Made by a program: the position numbers and the translations under genes. The notes below the pieces were generated by a model. The model had not been told where the DNA came from. It worked only from the letters and a program-made list of their open reading frames with translations, and did not search any database. From Nymphaea colorata (Eukaryota > Streptophyta > Magnoliopsida > Nymphaeales > Nymphaeaceae): 64,000 nt of DNA. The DNA lies in assembly GCF_008831285.2 (NCBI RefSeq), contig NC_045147.1:2692001-2756000 (forward strand). Direction: 5' to 3'. Shown piece by piece: positions 20,920-33,599 of the stretch (position 1 is its first letter; every line of letters starts with the position of its first letter).

Positions 20920-23345
20920 CCCCACAAATTGCTGCAATGTAAGGAAGGAAGCAAAGCAGCATAGCCGTCTCCCTCCTTTTCAGATTTATTGCATTTAAAT
21001 CGGTCATTTTCACATTTAAAAAAATTCTTTTGTCTTAGTTTCGGACAGTTGTTGGAGCCTCGCCCTCTGAAGCCATTTCTCATCCACAAGAACTTTTGTC
21101 GTTTAAACAAAAAAAAATATTTAAAAAAAAATCTAAAATTTTTGATTTTTTGTGTATTTAAATTTTGATGTTTTATATTACAAAAAACATTCACACCGCT
21201 TCCATAAAATTACCACAAATTGATAGATTATGCGTGCAATGTCACATAACAAAGGGCCTCGGTACGCTTAGGATGTGTACATCTCTGACGCAAACAGTAG
21301 AGCCTAAATGAATAATAGCTCAAGTCGCCTCATGTTCTTTTCAATGTGGGTGAGATCAACCTTTTCCTGTTAATGAAGAACGCCACAATGGAAAGTTGAC
21401 TTGGATTTGGACTTTATATTTCTTATTCTAAATATAAACCTGACTAGTATAAGATTCACATTACATGTATTTAACTCAAATTCAAGTTCAATCCAAATTC
21501 GATTGGCAATTCAAAACGCGAATCATGTTTCCCCATGTATCTTTTTCTTTTCCTTTAAATTCATTTTATAGGCAATTGGCAGTTTAGTGTTTGCTTTGTA
21601 AGAGTTGACAAGTGCATCCCTATCGTTTCTCTCTTCTCTTCAAGGCAATTCTGTTCATTTGCACTCGCAGATCACAGTTGGGCTTTACAAATGAAATTAT
21701 TTGCCAAAAAGAAAAGCGCCCACAGATTACAAGAAAGTTGGGGGAGGAGTCGCCTGCCGTCGGCCACTCACCTTTTTAGATTCAATGCATATTTTGCATC
21801 CATCGTTCTCCCATTAAAAGCGAAAAAGTTTTCTTTGTCTTCATGCCCGAGAGGAGGCAGGTGGTGGAGCCTCGCAGCCGCAGGCGGAACCCTGGCCCCG
21901 CCACACCCTCCTCCGGCGTCATGCGACGCCCTTTCAGCACCGCAAAGGCTAAGATTCTGCCCTTTGAATGTGGGTCTGCTTCTTTCAGGCAACTTGGTGA
22001 TGATCAAACCAGAGATAAGCAACAAGAGAAAAAGGTGGCAGCTAGCTGCTACTTAGTTGCATCTTCTTTTCGCTTTTTCTCTTCAAGTACGGTCGTTGAG
22101 TAGAGTATACAGGAGCATCTCCCTCCTCTTATTAAGGGCTTAATGGTTTAGGCGGGAACATTCAATGTGGATTGGACCAAGATTTGATAGTGGATTTGGG
22201 AGATGGGTTCCGTCTCAGATCTATAAATAATATCATAAATGGTCAAATACGAAGAACTTGTATTTGGCTAAGTCACATGAGTGCCGGGTGATCTGCCCCA
22301 AGTACCCGGTACAGGAGTTCGACGACATGGGTACGGTAGGGTACCAGCTGTATTTCAAAACTTAAATTTTTATATTTTCAAATTCAATTTATTCTTTGAT
22401 TTTGATCTTTCTCTTTTTTTTTTTTTATTTGTCTTTCATAAGATTCTATATTTTCCTCCAACTTTTCTTTAAATTTGAGAATTTTTGTGGATAATTGTAA
22501 TATAGTGTACATATTTTATCTATACAATTGCCGTACCCAAATTTTCTAAAATGGTTGTACCCGTACCTGCTTTACCTTACTCCTACCCATACCCATGTGA
22601 CTTGGGTATTTGGATAGTTTGTCGGATGCGAGAAAGAGATCTTGTCCCCTACTGTTGCTCACTTTTCTTGAAACCGTGGTCTAGTTTGGATGAATTGTAC
22701 ACGGAAAAAACTTGGGCCATGTTTGATTGCCTTGGCGACTTGAGGTAGTCATTGACTTGAAAAAACCTGGATGTAAAGCAAGCAGACTTTTAAGCTGTAG
22801 ATCTGAAATTCCCTATTGGGTTAAGCAGCGGATTTCTCTTGCCATGGATCTCGGATCCGCGTTGATCTATCAAACATGGCCTGATTAAGTTGTTTGACTT
22901 GATGACCGATTAGTTCTAAGGTTACTAATGTTGCCGGGTTTAATATGCATACTTTTAGATGAATTTAAGCCTATATCAACTATCTTAGACTAAGTAAAAG
23001 GAGATAAAGTGTCACATAAAAAGTGCCGGTCCTATTTATTTGGGATGTACCCTCGTTTCCCTGTGAGTCTATATACAAAGAAAGGAGAAGTTGTGATCTA
23101 CCAGTTGGGAGGAGCAATAGTTGCGTTTCTTTCCTTGTCGATGACATCAACATCGCCCTATCATCAACACCATAATGAGAAGTTGTCTCTAAACTTTTTG
23201 AAGTTGTCTTCAAACTTTTTGAAGTTTACTTCAAAGATGACTGACTCTTCGTGGGTATGTGCATAAACCCAAATCCGCAATGAGCCCACTTTTTATGTTT
23301 CCAGCGATACGAACTTTAGTGGGTGATAAAGACTAGCACCTTTTT
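20920..23345 (+). repeat. Multi-copy non-coding repeat, copy 3 plus a partial copy at 20925-21060
   Basis: The unit from about 21500 carries all blocks in order: GCAATTGGCAG at about 21570, the CCACAGATTAC block at 21720, CATCCATCGTTCTCCC at 21797, TGAATGTGGGTC at 21967, GATTGGACCAAGATTTGATA at 22171, and GTCACATAAAAAG at 23011. A partial unit (CAAATTGCTGCAATG, then the CTTTTCAGATTTATTGCAT block) lies just before it at 20925-21060. The CTATAAATAATATC at 22220 is TATA-like. Pairs of GGGTAC-rich words at 22280-22340 and 22530-22615 suggest an insertion. No coding frame is recognised. Confidence 0.65.
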
Positions 23346-23539
23346 CATGTGCTAGTTAAAAGCCACCATACTTCTTCCTTCCTTAGATATTTGATAAAAT
23401 TGGAACGATACAGAGAACCGAATCGACAGCCGGTTCGCCGATTCAGCCGAATCAATCAATTGTGAATGGGGTAAGAATATTTTCAGAAATTCATTTTCTA
23501 GGAAAAGATAGTCGAACGTTAACGCGTTGCACACTTGAA

Positions 23540-23700
23540 TCCAGTGGCGGAGCCACATGTTGGCAGGTGTTTGCAGTGGCCCACACCAGCATTACAAAAT
23601 TTATTCATTTTCATATACAGTAGTCCTTCAAATATGTGTTGATTTACATATATAGAGTACATCTCAGATCAAATTTTCTGGCTCCCACTGCTTGAGTGAC
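23540..23700. repeat. Repeat with CAGTGGCGGAGCCA end
   Basis: CAGTGGCGGAGCCACATG at about 23542 and TGGCTCCCACTGC at about 23681 form imperfect inverted ends around about 150 bp of AT-rich DNA. CAGTGGCGGA starts are common in plant non-autonomous DNA elements. Related words occur at 3741, 6946 and 30301. Confidence 0.5.
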
Positions 23701-24920
23701 AGAATTAAATCAGATTCTTGAATTCGATTTGAATAAGCCAACTCAAGCTAATGTAAACTGGTTTTTGGTAAAACACTTGCTTGATTGGTCTTTCATTCAG
23801 GTTGCCATGCAGTGAGATGATATATGATGTGGGGAATGTAATGCCACTATTTGAGCAGAAATCTGGTCCCTCTATATATCCGCTAAGGTCCAAATACCTT
23901 GATCACATAATTCAAAATAATTCACACTTCAACCTAACCAATTTATTCAGATTGGCCATCAAGACCTCAACCCTGTTGGAGACGCATGCAAAGAGTGCTG
24001 CACGTTGCGGCTGTCCTGCCATTTGATAAAAGTTGTCAACTGAGGCTGTCCATCCATGGCAATAAAAAAGTGGATTTAGTTTGCATAACAGGTTCATGAT
24101 TTCAATTGCTTGGGCACTACTAATTTCTTCTACATAACGTTAATAGTCAAATTCAAACTTTGCCGAAGTTTCTAAAACAATTATACACATTCATAACAAT
24201 CACAGTCACAAATATAGTTTCCGCGTTTTAAACGTCAAGGTTCTCAATCACAGACATTTGATGGACTATAGGCAAGCTTCAGAATTCGTTTTTGGAGCTC
24301 TCATTGCTCGCAGAAAATCTCACCTCTAGCTGCATGAAAATCCAATTCTCTCTCTTATGCAAGAAGCCTTTGACATCTTCAATATGTGGTTGAATAGGTA
24401 AACTTTTTCAGTGAGTACTCATGTTTTTGCTCTCATTGTTCAATGTGGCAAAAGCTAAGATCAAGAATGGTAGGTTTCTGCAGAGGTTGAGTCCGGGATG
24501 TAAATAACAAATTTATATTGAACACGAAGAAGAGGAAGATTTCCTCTGAGGTTCAGGCAATCTGGAGGAGCTGTGAAGAAAAACTTCCTTCAGTGATTTG
24601 GGACTGTAAGCTTCCACAAATGCAAGCTCCATTGCTGACTGCTTACTGGTATAATCTTTTGAGCGCCTTGGTGTACCTACCTTGTTAGATCCCTGTATTT
24701 ATCTCCAGACTGTCTTCACATCTACTAAACATGGAAAATTGATGGCTTTTGGGGTCAGAACTTGTCATGAGGAATTGCCATACAATCACATGAGGCAATT
24801 TCTTCCACAAACTCAAGCAATTGAAATAGATCTGCAGAATTATATTCTAGGCCTCATCAATCTCTTTTAGATCCCTTGCATGGACCAAGTATCAAACAAA
24901 TTGGGATGTATCAACTAGAT
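23701..24920. other. Intergenic DNA without a recognised gene
   Basis: Mixed-composition sequence. Open frames of about 60-80 residues show no recognisable family or motif. Confidence 0.5.
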
Positions 24921-24923
24921 TAA

Positions 24924-25087
24924 GGGGTCGTTTGGTAGTTGGAACGGCCTGTGAGTGTCCTATGAATGTATGCTAAATATTGAAGTAGGTTTACGGAACA
25001 CTAGAACTAGTGTTCCATGAACCTACACCAATATTTAGGACAGATTCATGAGACACTCAGAGAGTGCCCCAACTGCCAAACAGCCTC
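24924..25087. mobile_element. Foldback MITE with GTCGTTTGGTAGTTGG ends
   Basis: The left arm GGGGTCGTTTGGTAGTTGG is mirrored by CCAACTGCCAAACAGCCTC. The arms continue inward through GAGTGTCC / GACACTC and TAGGTTTACGGAACACTAG / CTAGTGTTCCATGAACCTA. Almost the whole 164-bp segment is a hairpin. A possible 3-bp flanking repeat (TAA/AAA) is not decisive between Harbinger-type and other superfamilies. Confidence 0.75.
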
Positions 25088-25924
25088 AAAGGTCGTACGA
25101 GTCTAGAACTACGGCAACGTTTTCACTCAACTTACAAGTCCATGATTGCTGAAGGTTGTCATTGAACAGTCCCCTGCTCAGGATGTCGCTGCTACGCTCC
25201 TCTAGGCTCCCCAAGGCTTTTTTCTTTCCCCTTTCTGTGTAGCCTGCAACTTTTTGGTTCAGTCCTTGTTGCAAGCTTTTGTGAGATCATTGGAAGGAGG
25301 TCCACCTCTAGTAGGAATATTTCTTCTCCTGGAGAGAATTTGAGCAGAAGCCTTTACACTTAAAATTAGAATTAATACCCACCGTAGAAATGTATTGCAG
25401 GCAATAAAACTATTATATTCCGGAATTTAGTTCTATCCTAACCAGGGTGCTCTCTAGGCAAATGATGAACTGGCTTGCAACTCAACCAGAGTTATGGTTC
25501 AATTGATCTGTTTTGATAGTTCAACATAAATGTATGCTTCTTGTCATTTTCAAAAAACATTAAGCACGTAAAGAATATAATTTCAGTGAAGAAGCACGTA
25601 AAGAATTCATTTGGACGAGATTGAGCTATGATTTTTATAAGTTTACGAACAATTCTGAAAAAAATCGACAGTTGGTGGAAGGAACACGTTCTATTCAGTT
25701 CCTATGGTTCTTAAAATATGGTATCGAAATCAATTCTTTTTGCCTGGTTGGAAAGTAGGTAGCTAGAACTGCCCAACTGGTACTTTTTTGTGCAAATATG
25801 AGCTAAGAAGAGACAACTAGCTATAAGTAACAGGCACTGCTCATATGTATGTCAAGGATTGTACTTCTTTCTGCTTCATTCAGAATTAGACATAAAGAGT
25901 TGTCCAACAAGCATTCATTTGCAT

Positions 25925-26110
25925 ACATTTGAGTTCCGCAGAGAAAGCTGTATATAGACGCACACACATCACCAGATGAATTATAAGATTACACCTTGCT
26001 ACAGTGATAGATTAAGTAGAAAGACATGCAATTTCACACAAAAGGGGGTCCAATTTATTTGGCATGTACCCACGTAGTCTACATACAGAAGAAGGAGGAG
26101 TTATAGTTAA
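25925..26110 (+). repeat. Partial copy of the multi-copy repeat (3' part)
   Basis: AGATGAATTATAAGATTACA and TGATAGATTAA resemble 17315-17350, and TTTATTTGGCATGTACCC plus ACATACAGAAG resemble 19455-19505 and 23035-23085. It fuses parts that are about 2 kb apart in copy 2, so it is an internally deleted unit. Confidence 0.5.
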
Positions 26111-26154
26111 TACCTCAAGTTAGCAAAGTGAAAACTGAATATTAAGGGTTGCAC

Positions 26155-26315
26155 GCTTGGCAATATAAGTATGGCATTTTAGAAGCAAAAGTTTGTTTTT
26201 CCTCTAAAACCACTTTTTTAAAGTGTTGGTGACATCAAAACCGGGTTTGAGAAAAACTCAATTTTGACAAAACCTGGTTTTTGAAAGGAAATTGAATCCG
26301 AAAAACACCCTGCTG
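26155..26315. repeat. MITE-family segment related to 63667-63912
   Basis: GGTGACATCAAAACCGGGTT and AAACTCAATTTTGACAAAAC match GGTGACACCAAAACCAAC and AATTGAGTTTTGAAC words at 63708-63755. Shorter matches occur at 13400-13500 and 27190-27300. Confidence 0.45.
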
Positions 26316-26467
26316 GAGGCTTGCCCTCCTGATTTTACTATTACCAATGAAATAAAAGAGTACAATCAACAACTACAACAAAGAGAAACAAGCTTCCACC
26401 AAGTTATGTTACACTAGTGAAAGAAATCAAACCAAGATCAGCTGACGGCCATTCATTAGAACAAAAA

Positions 26468-27190
26468 TTAAAGCGGGGAAACTGCGTCAGGAAAACAAGT
26501 CCTGTGGAATAGGCCGCCTGCCTTCCACCAAAAGTCATACATACTGGACCCATCTCCTGCAATTGAGTTAACAGAAATCCTCTGTCCCTGAGAGGTTGCT
26601 AAGAATTTGATCCATAGTTGTTTAGATTCTGATTGAGGAAGGCAATTCTGAGGCTTCTGGATGGAAGAAACAAAGCTATCCTCAACAACCCATTTTACTT
26701 CAAAAATAACAGATCTCACATTGTCTTTAGCAGAGGTCACAACCTGAATGCAGACTTCATCTTCGCTGCATTTCACCTCATTACTAGGGAAAAAAAAAAG
26801 CCCAAATATGAGACAGACACAACATTCTTTAAGAGAAGAGTAAAAAACCATCCGACACATCTGAACCAGATTCTGCGCACTTCTTTGGCAAGCACCAGAT
26901 CTCCACTAACCTCGCTCGTGAAATTCCAGAGACTCGACATCACCTGATGAAAGGAGACTCACCAACAATGTTCAATCCAGCCCCTTTTGAAGCTACATTT
27001 GAAGCACCAAATAAACTCCCTTGCAACATTTTTACAACAATGTTGTTTGGGAAATTTTTTGGAGACAAACCTCTAAGTACTTGGCAGCCAGCTTACAGGA
27101 GACCGCAACATGAATAATTGATTCTTCTTTGTTATGACACATGAAGCATTCATTAGCTAAGGAAAATGAATAACCTGGCCACCCCTAGGT
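26468..27190 (-). pseudogene. LINE 3' fragment with zf-RVT zinc-finger motif and a trailing open frame
   Basis: On the minus strand, 27165-27070 reads SLANECFMCHNKEES followed by IIHVAVSCKLAAKYLEV. This is the CxxC...H....C arrangement of the zf-RVT domain near the C-terminus of plant LINE ORF2 (usual form CxLC...EES..HL...C..A...W). Downstream on the same strand a 130-residue frame (26860-26468) is open but I cannot identify it. It could be the degraded LINE tail or a captured host exon. No reverse transcriptase is present nearby. The zinc-finger call is fairly secure; the 130-residue frame is not. Confidence 0.55.
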
Positions 27191-27289
27191 CATTCATAAA
27201 AAGACTGCGTATTGGGTGTATCACCCACACACAAAAACCAACTTTAGATGCTCATTAAAAGATGTGGTTCCTGGTTTTTTGAGGGTGTA

Positions 27290-27598
27290 TTTAAATGACC
27301 CCAAGTACTTTTTATTCAACTTGTTTAAGCTCTTGTCCCTTAATATATATTTTTTGTTTAAAATTTTCATGTTTTTATTTAAGCCATTTTAATTTTTTGA
27401 AATTACAAAAGTAAGTATTATTGTTAAACACGCATAATCAAGTGGAGTCCATTCAACTCGAAGTTGACTGGTTTACAAATCTGAGTTAACAGTTAAGTTG
27501 GAATTCAACTCCTTTAACTTACGAGTCAAGCTTGAATCAAGCTTAACCGAGCGAGTTCGAGTTGAGCTTGAGTTGACTCAACTCATTGAACATGCCTA
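27290..27598. mobile_element. Truncated hAT-family MITE
   Basis: The right end reads CTCATTGAACATGCCTA, against CTCATTGAACATCCCTA in the complete MITE at 56773-57124. The internal CTTAATATATATTTTTTGTT / AAGCCATTTTAA stretch also corresponds to the middle of that MITE. The left end is lost. Confidence 0.6.
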
Positions 27599-27599
27599 C

Positions 27600-30060
27600 T
27601 TGAACCTTGAGGTCAAGGAGAAAGGGAAGGAAGAGATCTCGGCTTTCATTTGAGTAAGAGGATGAAACGCTCCTCTCACCCATCCGGACGCTAGATGACA
27701 CCCCAAAAAAAAAAAAGGGAACTTCAAGGTGAGGACTGTTTGTATATTGTAACTGCTAAAATTTCCCAAGTTTTTAAACCATGTTTTTAAGCAACAAAAA
27801 CTCAAACTGCGGAACGAAACCACATTAACATCAAATTGGAAAACTGTAGGATCTTCCACAGATATGAAATACAACCACCAAGTCTAAGATACAAAATATA
27901 TACATCAGCCCTAACCACCAACTAATATGAGTTATGAAAAATATCTAATTTTTCGGTTCTTGAATCCGAAACTTATCAACAAATATAATAGACTCTAACT
28001 AGACTGGTTTGCATAAGGCAAAATAAGACCACATTTCTTTTTAAACATACTACATAGTTGACATACGTATTTCCTACATATCTTTGCCTTTTGTCTTCCA
28101 AAAGTAAAGATTTAAAATCTGTGATTTGCCGCCACACAATTTGACCATCTTTATGCCTTCATTTAATCTGTCATCTCTCACTGGAACACAAAGAATACCA
28201 CCCTAAAACCCAAATCACGAGTCCACAATCCAGCTCCTAACTTCTATTTGATTACACGACCGAACACTTTTCCGGCCTTAGGATATCTTAGATTTATAAA
28301 CTTTTCTTTTGAAAACTTTGTCGATAAAAGTAATCACAGAAGCAAGGTAGATGGTTCCAAACATGCTTTATGAGACTAATTTTGCCTGAAAGAGAGAAGA
28401 ACTTGCTTTTTCCAGCCCTCCAGTTATCTGGATATTTTCCCCTTGAGCACCCTCGCAATAATCCAAGCCAAGGTAAAACAAGACAATGAATTGGAAAATC
28501 AGCCCTTCACCAGCCCAACAATAAAAAGTTTCAGCACATTATTATCTTCTTTATGGTAGATCTGGATCATCGTTAATAACCACAAATCTTTTCTTGTTCT
28601 GTTTAACCAAGTTACTGACTGACATAGAGCTCTCTCAACTTACTCGTTCTCCACATGTAATGCTTTTGGGCATTCAACCAATTTAAATCGAGAGCCATTT
28701 TTGATAGACGACCCATTTACAAGGGCAAAAAGAGTTGACATTCAACCCCAAGTGATCATATCATATTTTACAGTGTAGTCTCATTGTTGTATTGACCAAT
28801 ACACCTCACTCTACTAGTTTTTTGTTTTAAATTACTTTTAGCTATTTGAATTGGTCCGGATGGGCCAGATGAATTCAATTTCAATCCGCGACCGACTTTT
28901 CAGTTATATATATATATATATATATTCCTTTGGGTGATCTCCCAATATTGGAAAGAACACATCATTTTTTTTTTCAACATTTTAATGATTTCACCAAGTC
29001 TTTAAGATTGAGTAGTTAACTATATCATCTGATAAAAAACTAGTAAAAAAGAAAGAGCTAGAGTCAGGTTAACTCAGTTGCATGTCAACTAAATAGTTTG
29101 ATTCCTAATACTTGACCTGGCCAAGTCAACCCGCTGACCCAGTTGGCTGCCCATCTAAGTCCGATTCCCAAGTTTGCCAACTATGGATTACCTGTTTCAA
29201 GAAGTTTTTGAAGCCAGAAAAGAGGCATTAACTCAAACAACTTTAACTTCTTAAGGAAACCAACATAGACAAAGGAGCAGGCTGTTGAAGCGGAAGGTAC
29301 CAATATTTAAAATCAAGGAATTACATGTGGTCTTGTAATCGTATTTTCTTTAAAATTAAGCAATCACAATCCCAAACTAAACTGAAGTGTACAACTCAAG
29401 AAAATGTGCTCCACAACTCAAGCACACGAACTTTTGACCGAGCCCAAGGATGACGGAATGAAGTCCATTGTTGAGGTCAAAGTCCATGGCCACTCGGTCA
29501 GGTCCCCGACGAATTGACGCCATGGTCAGAGTCCACCGTTGGTTGGGTTGAAATGCCCTTCAAATGGACTCACGACAGCAACTGCCTTTGGGTCAACATT
29601 GAAAGCGACCAATGGGGACCGGCTGGGGTGGGGTGAGTCAAAATTGTAGTTGAGTTAAAAATTCAAAATATTTAAGTAGCACCAACCAGTATGTAAATTA
29701 AGAAAAAAAAGCTCAGAAATATTAATATGGAAAACAAGAAATCAGTTGTCCAAATTTCTTTTGGACCAAAATGCAAGAGATATTCATTTAAAACTAAATA
29801 TAATAGGAATCCAAAGCTGATATTATATTGATACCGACACTTAAATCAAGGAACTGACTCAATTATGGGTTGATATTGACATGGTAGTCCAAAGAAAACG
29901 CAGTGCCCAATGTATTTTACCTAAGATATCGCTTAATAATAGCAACTGCATCGCCTATGCTAAGATGCCTTGAAGCAAAATATGGGAAAGATCTTCACCA
30001 ATTAATTAGGCTCATGTTTTTCTATAATGCATAATTGGATGCTTTTCGATAGTTAATTTG
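27600..30060. other. Intergenic DNA without a recognised gene
   Basis: AT-rich. Contains a (TA)n run at 28905-28925. At 29056-29105 a pair of tRNA-promoter-like words (GGTTAACTCAGTTGCATG and AGTTTGATTCC) could be a decayed SINE head. No protein is recognised in either strand. Confidence 0.45.
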
Positions 30061-30061
30061 G

Positions 30062-30260
30062 CCGAGCACCCGCCATTCGACTGTGGTCGTCTCTGTCCAC
30101 GACAAGTTGCCTGCGACAAGCACCACCCTTCCCCTCGCGACAAGCTTGAATGATGGAGAATCGTTCTGGTATTTTGGACGAGTACCGCACACATGTGGTC
30201 CGTTCCCACTCAAACACAGTCCGGGTGGTGGGGGAGAAGGCCAGAGCCTAAAATTTCTAG
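30062..30260. repeat. Dispersed repeat, copy A (partner at 31790-31975)
   Basis: Shares CGACAAGCTTGAATGATGGA with 31886-31905, and the flanking ACATGTGGTCCGTTC / CTCAAACACAG words correspond to ACATATGGTCCAGTTC / TTCAAACCGCG at about 31927-31955. Copies are on the same strand, 1.74 kb apart. Confidence 0.6.
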
Positions 30261-31599
30261 CTGAATGCTTCAAAATTTAAACTTTTGAAAGTTACTAATC
30301 AGTGGCGGAGTTAGGATTTTTTTTGCTAACGACCACTTTTAGTCACCGGCATGAGTCTAACGTGTCACGTGTAACTCGACCTGGCTCTACCTCAACTATA
30401 ATGAATTTTGAAAAAGCAAATGAGAAATGGTTTCGGTTCTCATTTTTAAGCGGCTGATCCTAATCCTTTTGCTCACCTAGAGTTAGGGGCCCGAAGTCAA
30501 GGTAGACTGCATGAGCTCTGGTCCCACCTCAATTTTTTTTTTTAAAAAATTACATGTAAATTTTCAAAATTTTCACTTGTTTTATATAAAAATTTTGAAG
30601 AATGATATTTCAAACCTAGCAAAAAATTTTAGAAATTTTAATTCGGTTTACATCATGAAAAATTTCTAACTCAGGAGTTAGCAAGTTCAACAAATCTAGA
30701 ACAATGGCAGACCAACATATGCATTCAATTAATAAGAGGGGGCAATAAAAGAAGCCAATAATAGTTAAAGCATGTTTTGGTCATTTCGTTATAATTTCAG
30801 CCTGTTTTACGAAATTAAAAAAAAAAATCTCACTAACCTCAAATGTCGAGTTAGTCACAAGAATATTCACACACTATGTCAACATTCTTGCAAAGATCCT
30901 TGAAAGAGTCACGTCAAGCTTTGATTCAATGACAAATATAGTTTGATATGGACACATTAATTCATTGACCTGAATTGTGGGGATCTTAAATCGGGTATCT
31001 GACAAAATCACTTCAAAAGAAAAATCGCATATGAAAAGAAAAATAATAACCAATTAAGAAATAGGATCGAATTTGCATTTTGATTTAAGTAGACATCTAA
31101 GCGGATTCCAATCTGCATTCAATTCAGACATAGTTTAAATAAGTATCCTATATCTAATATTGTCCATATATTTTGAACATATAGAATATAGTTTAGATTT
31201 GGTTCAAAAGCTGGATTTGGATTTAGATGTGAATCTGAAAACGGAGCTCGGATCGAATTCAGACCTAAAAATTAGATTTATAGATTTTTCTTGGTTTTTA
31301 TTTGCATTCAGATTTGAATCTGGATCTGCATTTTTATAAACATCCAAAGTCAATAATGGGTACTACGACTCACTCAGAATCATTGGTATATAAGATTAAT
31401 TCACAAAAAAAAGTACTGAATTGCAATTACTTGGATTGCAACCACATATTTATGCCTATGCTAAAATGCATTGGAACGCCATCAAGTTTGTGGCAAACGA
31501 TATGGTAAAAAAATTAGCAATTAATTAATCTCGTTTTTTTTTTGCAATGATCAGATGGTTATCATTAGGTAATTTGATTGATCTCGGGTGGAACGTGGT

Positions 31600-31975
31600 T
31601 ATACACGTCATATTAGTGCATGAATTTTTGTGTGCCAGTATGGTTAACGACTAAATTACGGTTAAAAATAAAACTTTTTGTAAAGATAAATTTAAAAATG
31701 AAAAAAAATAAAAAAACTATAAAAAACATTTTTTTTAATAAATTAACAAAATGTCTTTCCCTTTTTTACTATGCAGGGTGCGCTCGGAGCACATAACTTC
31801 CTCTCGGTGATGGTGGGCACCCCTCAACTCCGGCCATCTGTCCACCAGGGTAAGATTGTTTGCGAAAAGCCTCACCATTCCCCTTGCGACAAGCTTGAAT
31901 GATGGAGACTGCCTCTTACCACATACCACATATGGTCCAGTTCTCATTCAAACCGCGTTTGAATGGTGGAGGATA
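31600..31975. repeat. Dispersed repeat, copy B, with the 2955-type A-rich segment
   Basis: The first half (ATATTAGTGCATGAATTTTTG, then an A-rich block up to 31775) matches 2955-3165. The second half matches 30062-30260. Finding the two together suggests they are neighbouring parts of one larger unnamed element. No coding frame is recognised. Confidence 0.5.
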
Positions 31976-32057
31976 AGGTGGAGGAAAACAAAAACTAACA
32001 CTTTCAATTTAATTACATCTTTATACGATATACAATATCTAAATAAACAAACATAGC

Positions 32058-32140
32058 TCAAGGACATAGTACCTATTGGAATGGAAAGGCTCGAACTTTC
32101 ACATACGGTGCCTCTGCTCAATCAGCTATGCTATATCCCT
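32058..32140 (-). repeat. SINE-like tRNA-derived head, copy 1
   Basis: On the minus strand GGGATATAGCATAGCTGATT, then GAGC, resembles a tRNA 5' half with an A box. About 30 bases on, AAGTTCGAGCC resembles a B box. It ends AATAGGTACTATGTCC, which matches the second copy at 41041-41133. The acceptor stem does not close, so it is not a working tRNA gene. Confidence 0.5.
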
Positions 32141-32554
32141 TTCCTTTCCTTTGCCCGATCGGCTACGGCTACGCCCCTTCCGATTAAATACAAAAAATAA
32201 ACACTTAAACATGTTCTTATTGTTTCGTTAAAATTTGAACGCTTTTGGTAAAATTTTTAAAAGGTACTTGCCAACGCTTATAGTGGGATGTTCACACTTG
32301 AAGTCAAGGTACGTGCATTATCTGTTAGCTGTCTCTCACTTTGGAAACGGTGATGAGTACAGATATTGCACCAAATTAATTAGTCACATTACATTTATAT
32401 GGACGTCTGACCATACACATGCGCACACGCATACATAAGTACATGCAAATGTGAATGTTGTGTGTGTTAGATGACTTCATCATGACCATGCATTTTTAAG
32501 CAGATCAGTCTTTACCTATATCAGAGCTTTATTAGTGGCAATCAAATTTTACAT

Positions 32555-33060
32555 CTAATTTCTTGAAGATGAAGCACTTTTCGATGTTGTTAGATCTTGA
32601 TTCTTAATGCAATACGAACTGCTCAGTTTTGTCATTGGTCGAGTTCTTACAATAAATCTGTGCCCTATGAGGTAGAGCCTCCATTTTTCGATGGCTAGAA
32701 CTATAGCCAGTAACTCTTTCTCATACGTATACGTAGATAACGGCTTAGCGCTGCTAATCAAGGCTTTTGACATGAAAGCAATAGGGTGGCTTTCTTGACC
32801 CAAGACTGTGCCAACCCCTATGTCAGCAGCATCGGTTTCTACCATAAGTTCATTCATAAAATCTAGCAATACTAGCACTGGGCACTCATTATGGCTTCTT
32901 TCAATCTGACAAAGGCTTCCAGACCAAGTAAACTCTCTCTTTTTCAGCATGTGCGTCAATGGGGACACAATCAAACCATAACCCTGAATAAACCTGCAAT
33001 AGTAACCTGTAAATCCAAGAAATCCGCGAGGATCCTTGGGGAGGGGCCACTGCTCCATCG
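32555..33060 (-). pseudogene. Ty3/gypsy reverse transcriptase-RNase H fragment
   Basis: The minus frame begins WPLPKDPRGFLGFTGYYCRFI (usual WP.P...K.LRGFLGLTGYYRRFI), then continues YGLIVSPLTHMLKK. The RNase H region follows: ETDAADIGVGTVLGQ, HPIAFMSKAL and STYTYEKELLAIVLAIEKWR, ending near RTRPMTKL where RTDHQSLK is expected. These are hallmarks of gypsy polyproteins. Only about 165 residues remain; no integrase, gag or LTRs are recognisable nearby, so this is an orphan fragment. An in-frame stop lies just upstream near 33070. Confidence 0.9.
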
Positions 33061-33519
33061 CACCTATGGATAGATATTGATGTTCAAATCTGGTGTAGAG
33101 AAGGTGCTTCTACTCTTTTTGTTTTTTTTTTGTTGCTAAAAAATGTTTACTTACGAGAAATTGTCTTTTGGCATTAAATCCATAAGATCATATGGTTTTT
33201 TAAGGTTCTAACTTGCTTCAAAGCCTGGATGGATCTACTATAATAAAAATGGTGTGCATGCATGCTCACACAGCCACACACTTCATAACATAATAAGAGG
33301 TTAGGTATCTTGAAAGAAGGAAAAGGGGGTTTCCACTGAAAAGCAGAAAGGTTAGATCAGATCTGCTTGGGTCTTGTTTTTGACTAAGTTCAAACTTGTA
33401 GCTTTCTTGCCTTTAAGTTCGACATGCCTTAGCTTTCGTCCCCAAAACGTCACACAACAAATATATATATTCTGACCATCCGTTCTCACTGTGCAGCTGT
33501 TACAATATATATTGAGCTG

Positions 33520-33520
33520 C

Positions 33521-33551
<31 letters not shown>

Positions 33552-33552
33552 C
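33520..33552. repeat. Compound (AT)n(GT)n microsatellite
   Basis: An AT run followed directly by GT repeats. Confidence 0.9.
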
Positions 33553-33599
33553 ATGCGTTGTGAGCACCTGCCAGACCTGTTAAGTCAGGGATAAATATC

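Noticed and set aside
32058-32140. A tRNA gene on the minus strand (A- and B-box-like words)
   Set aside because: The acceptor and anticodon stems do not pair, and a diverged second copy with the same non-tRNA tail exists at 41041, which fits a SINE better.
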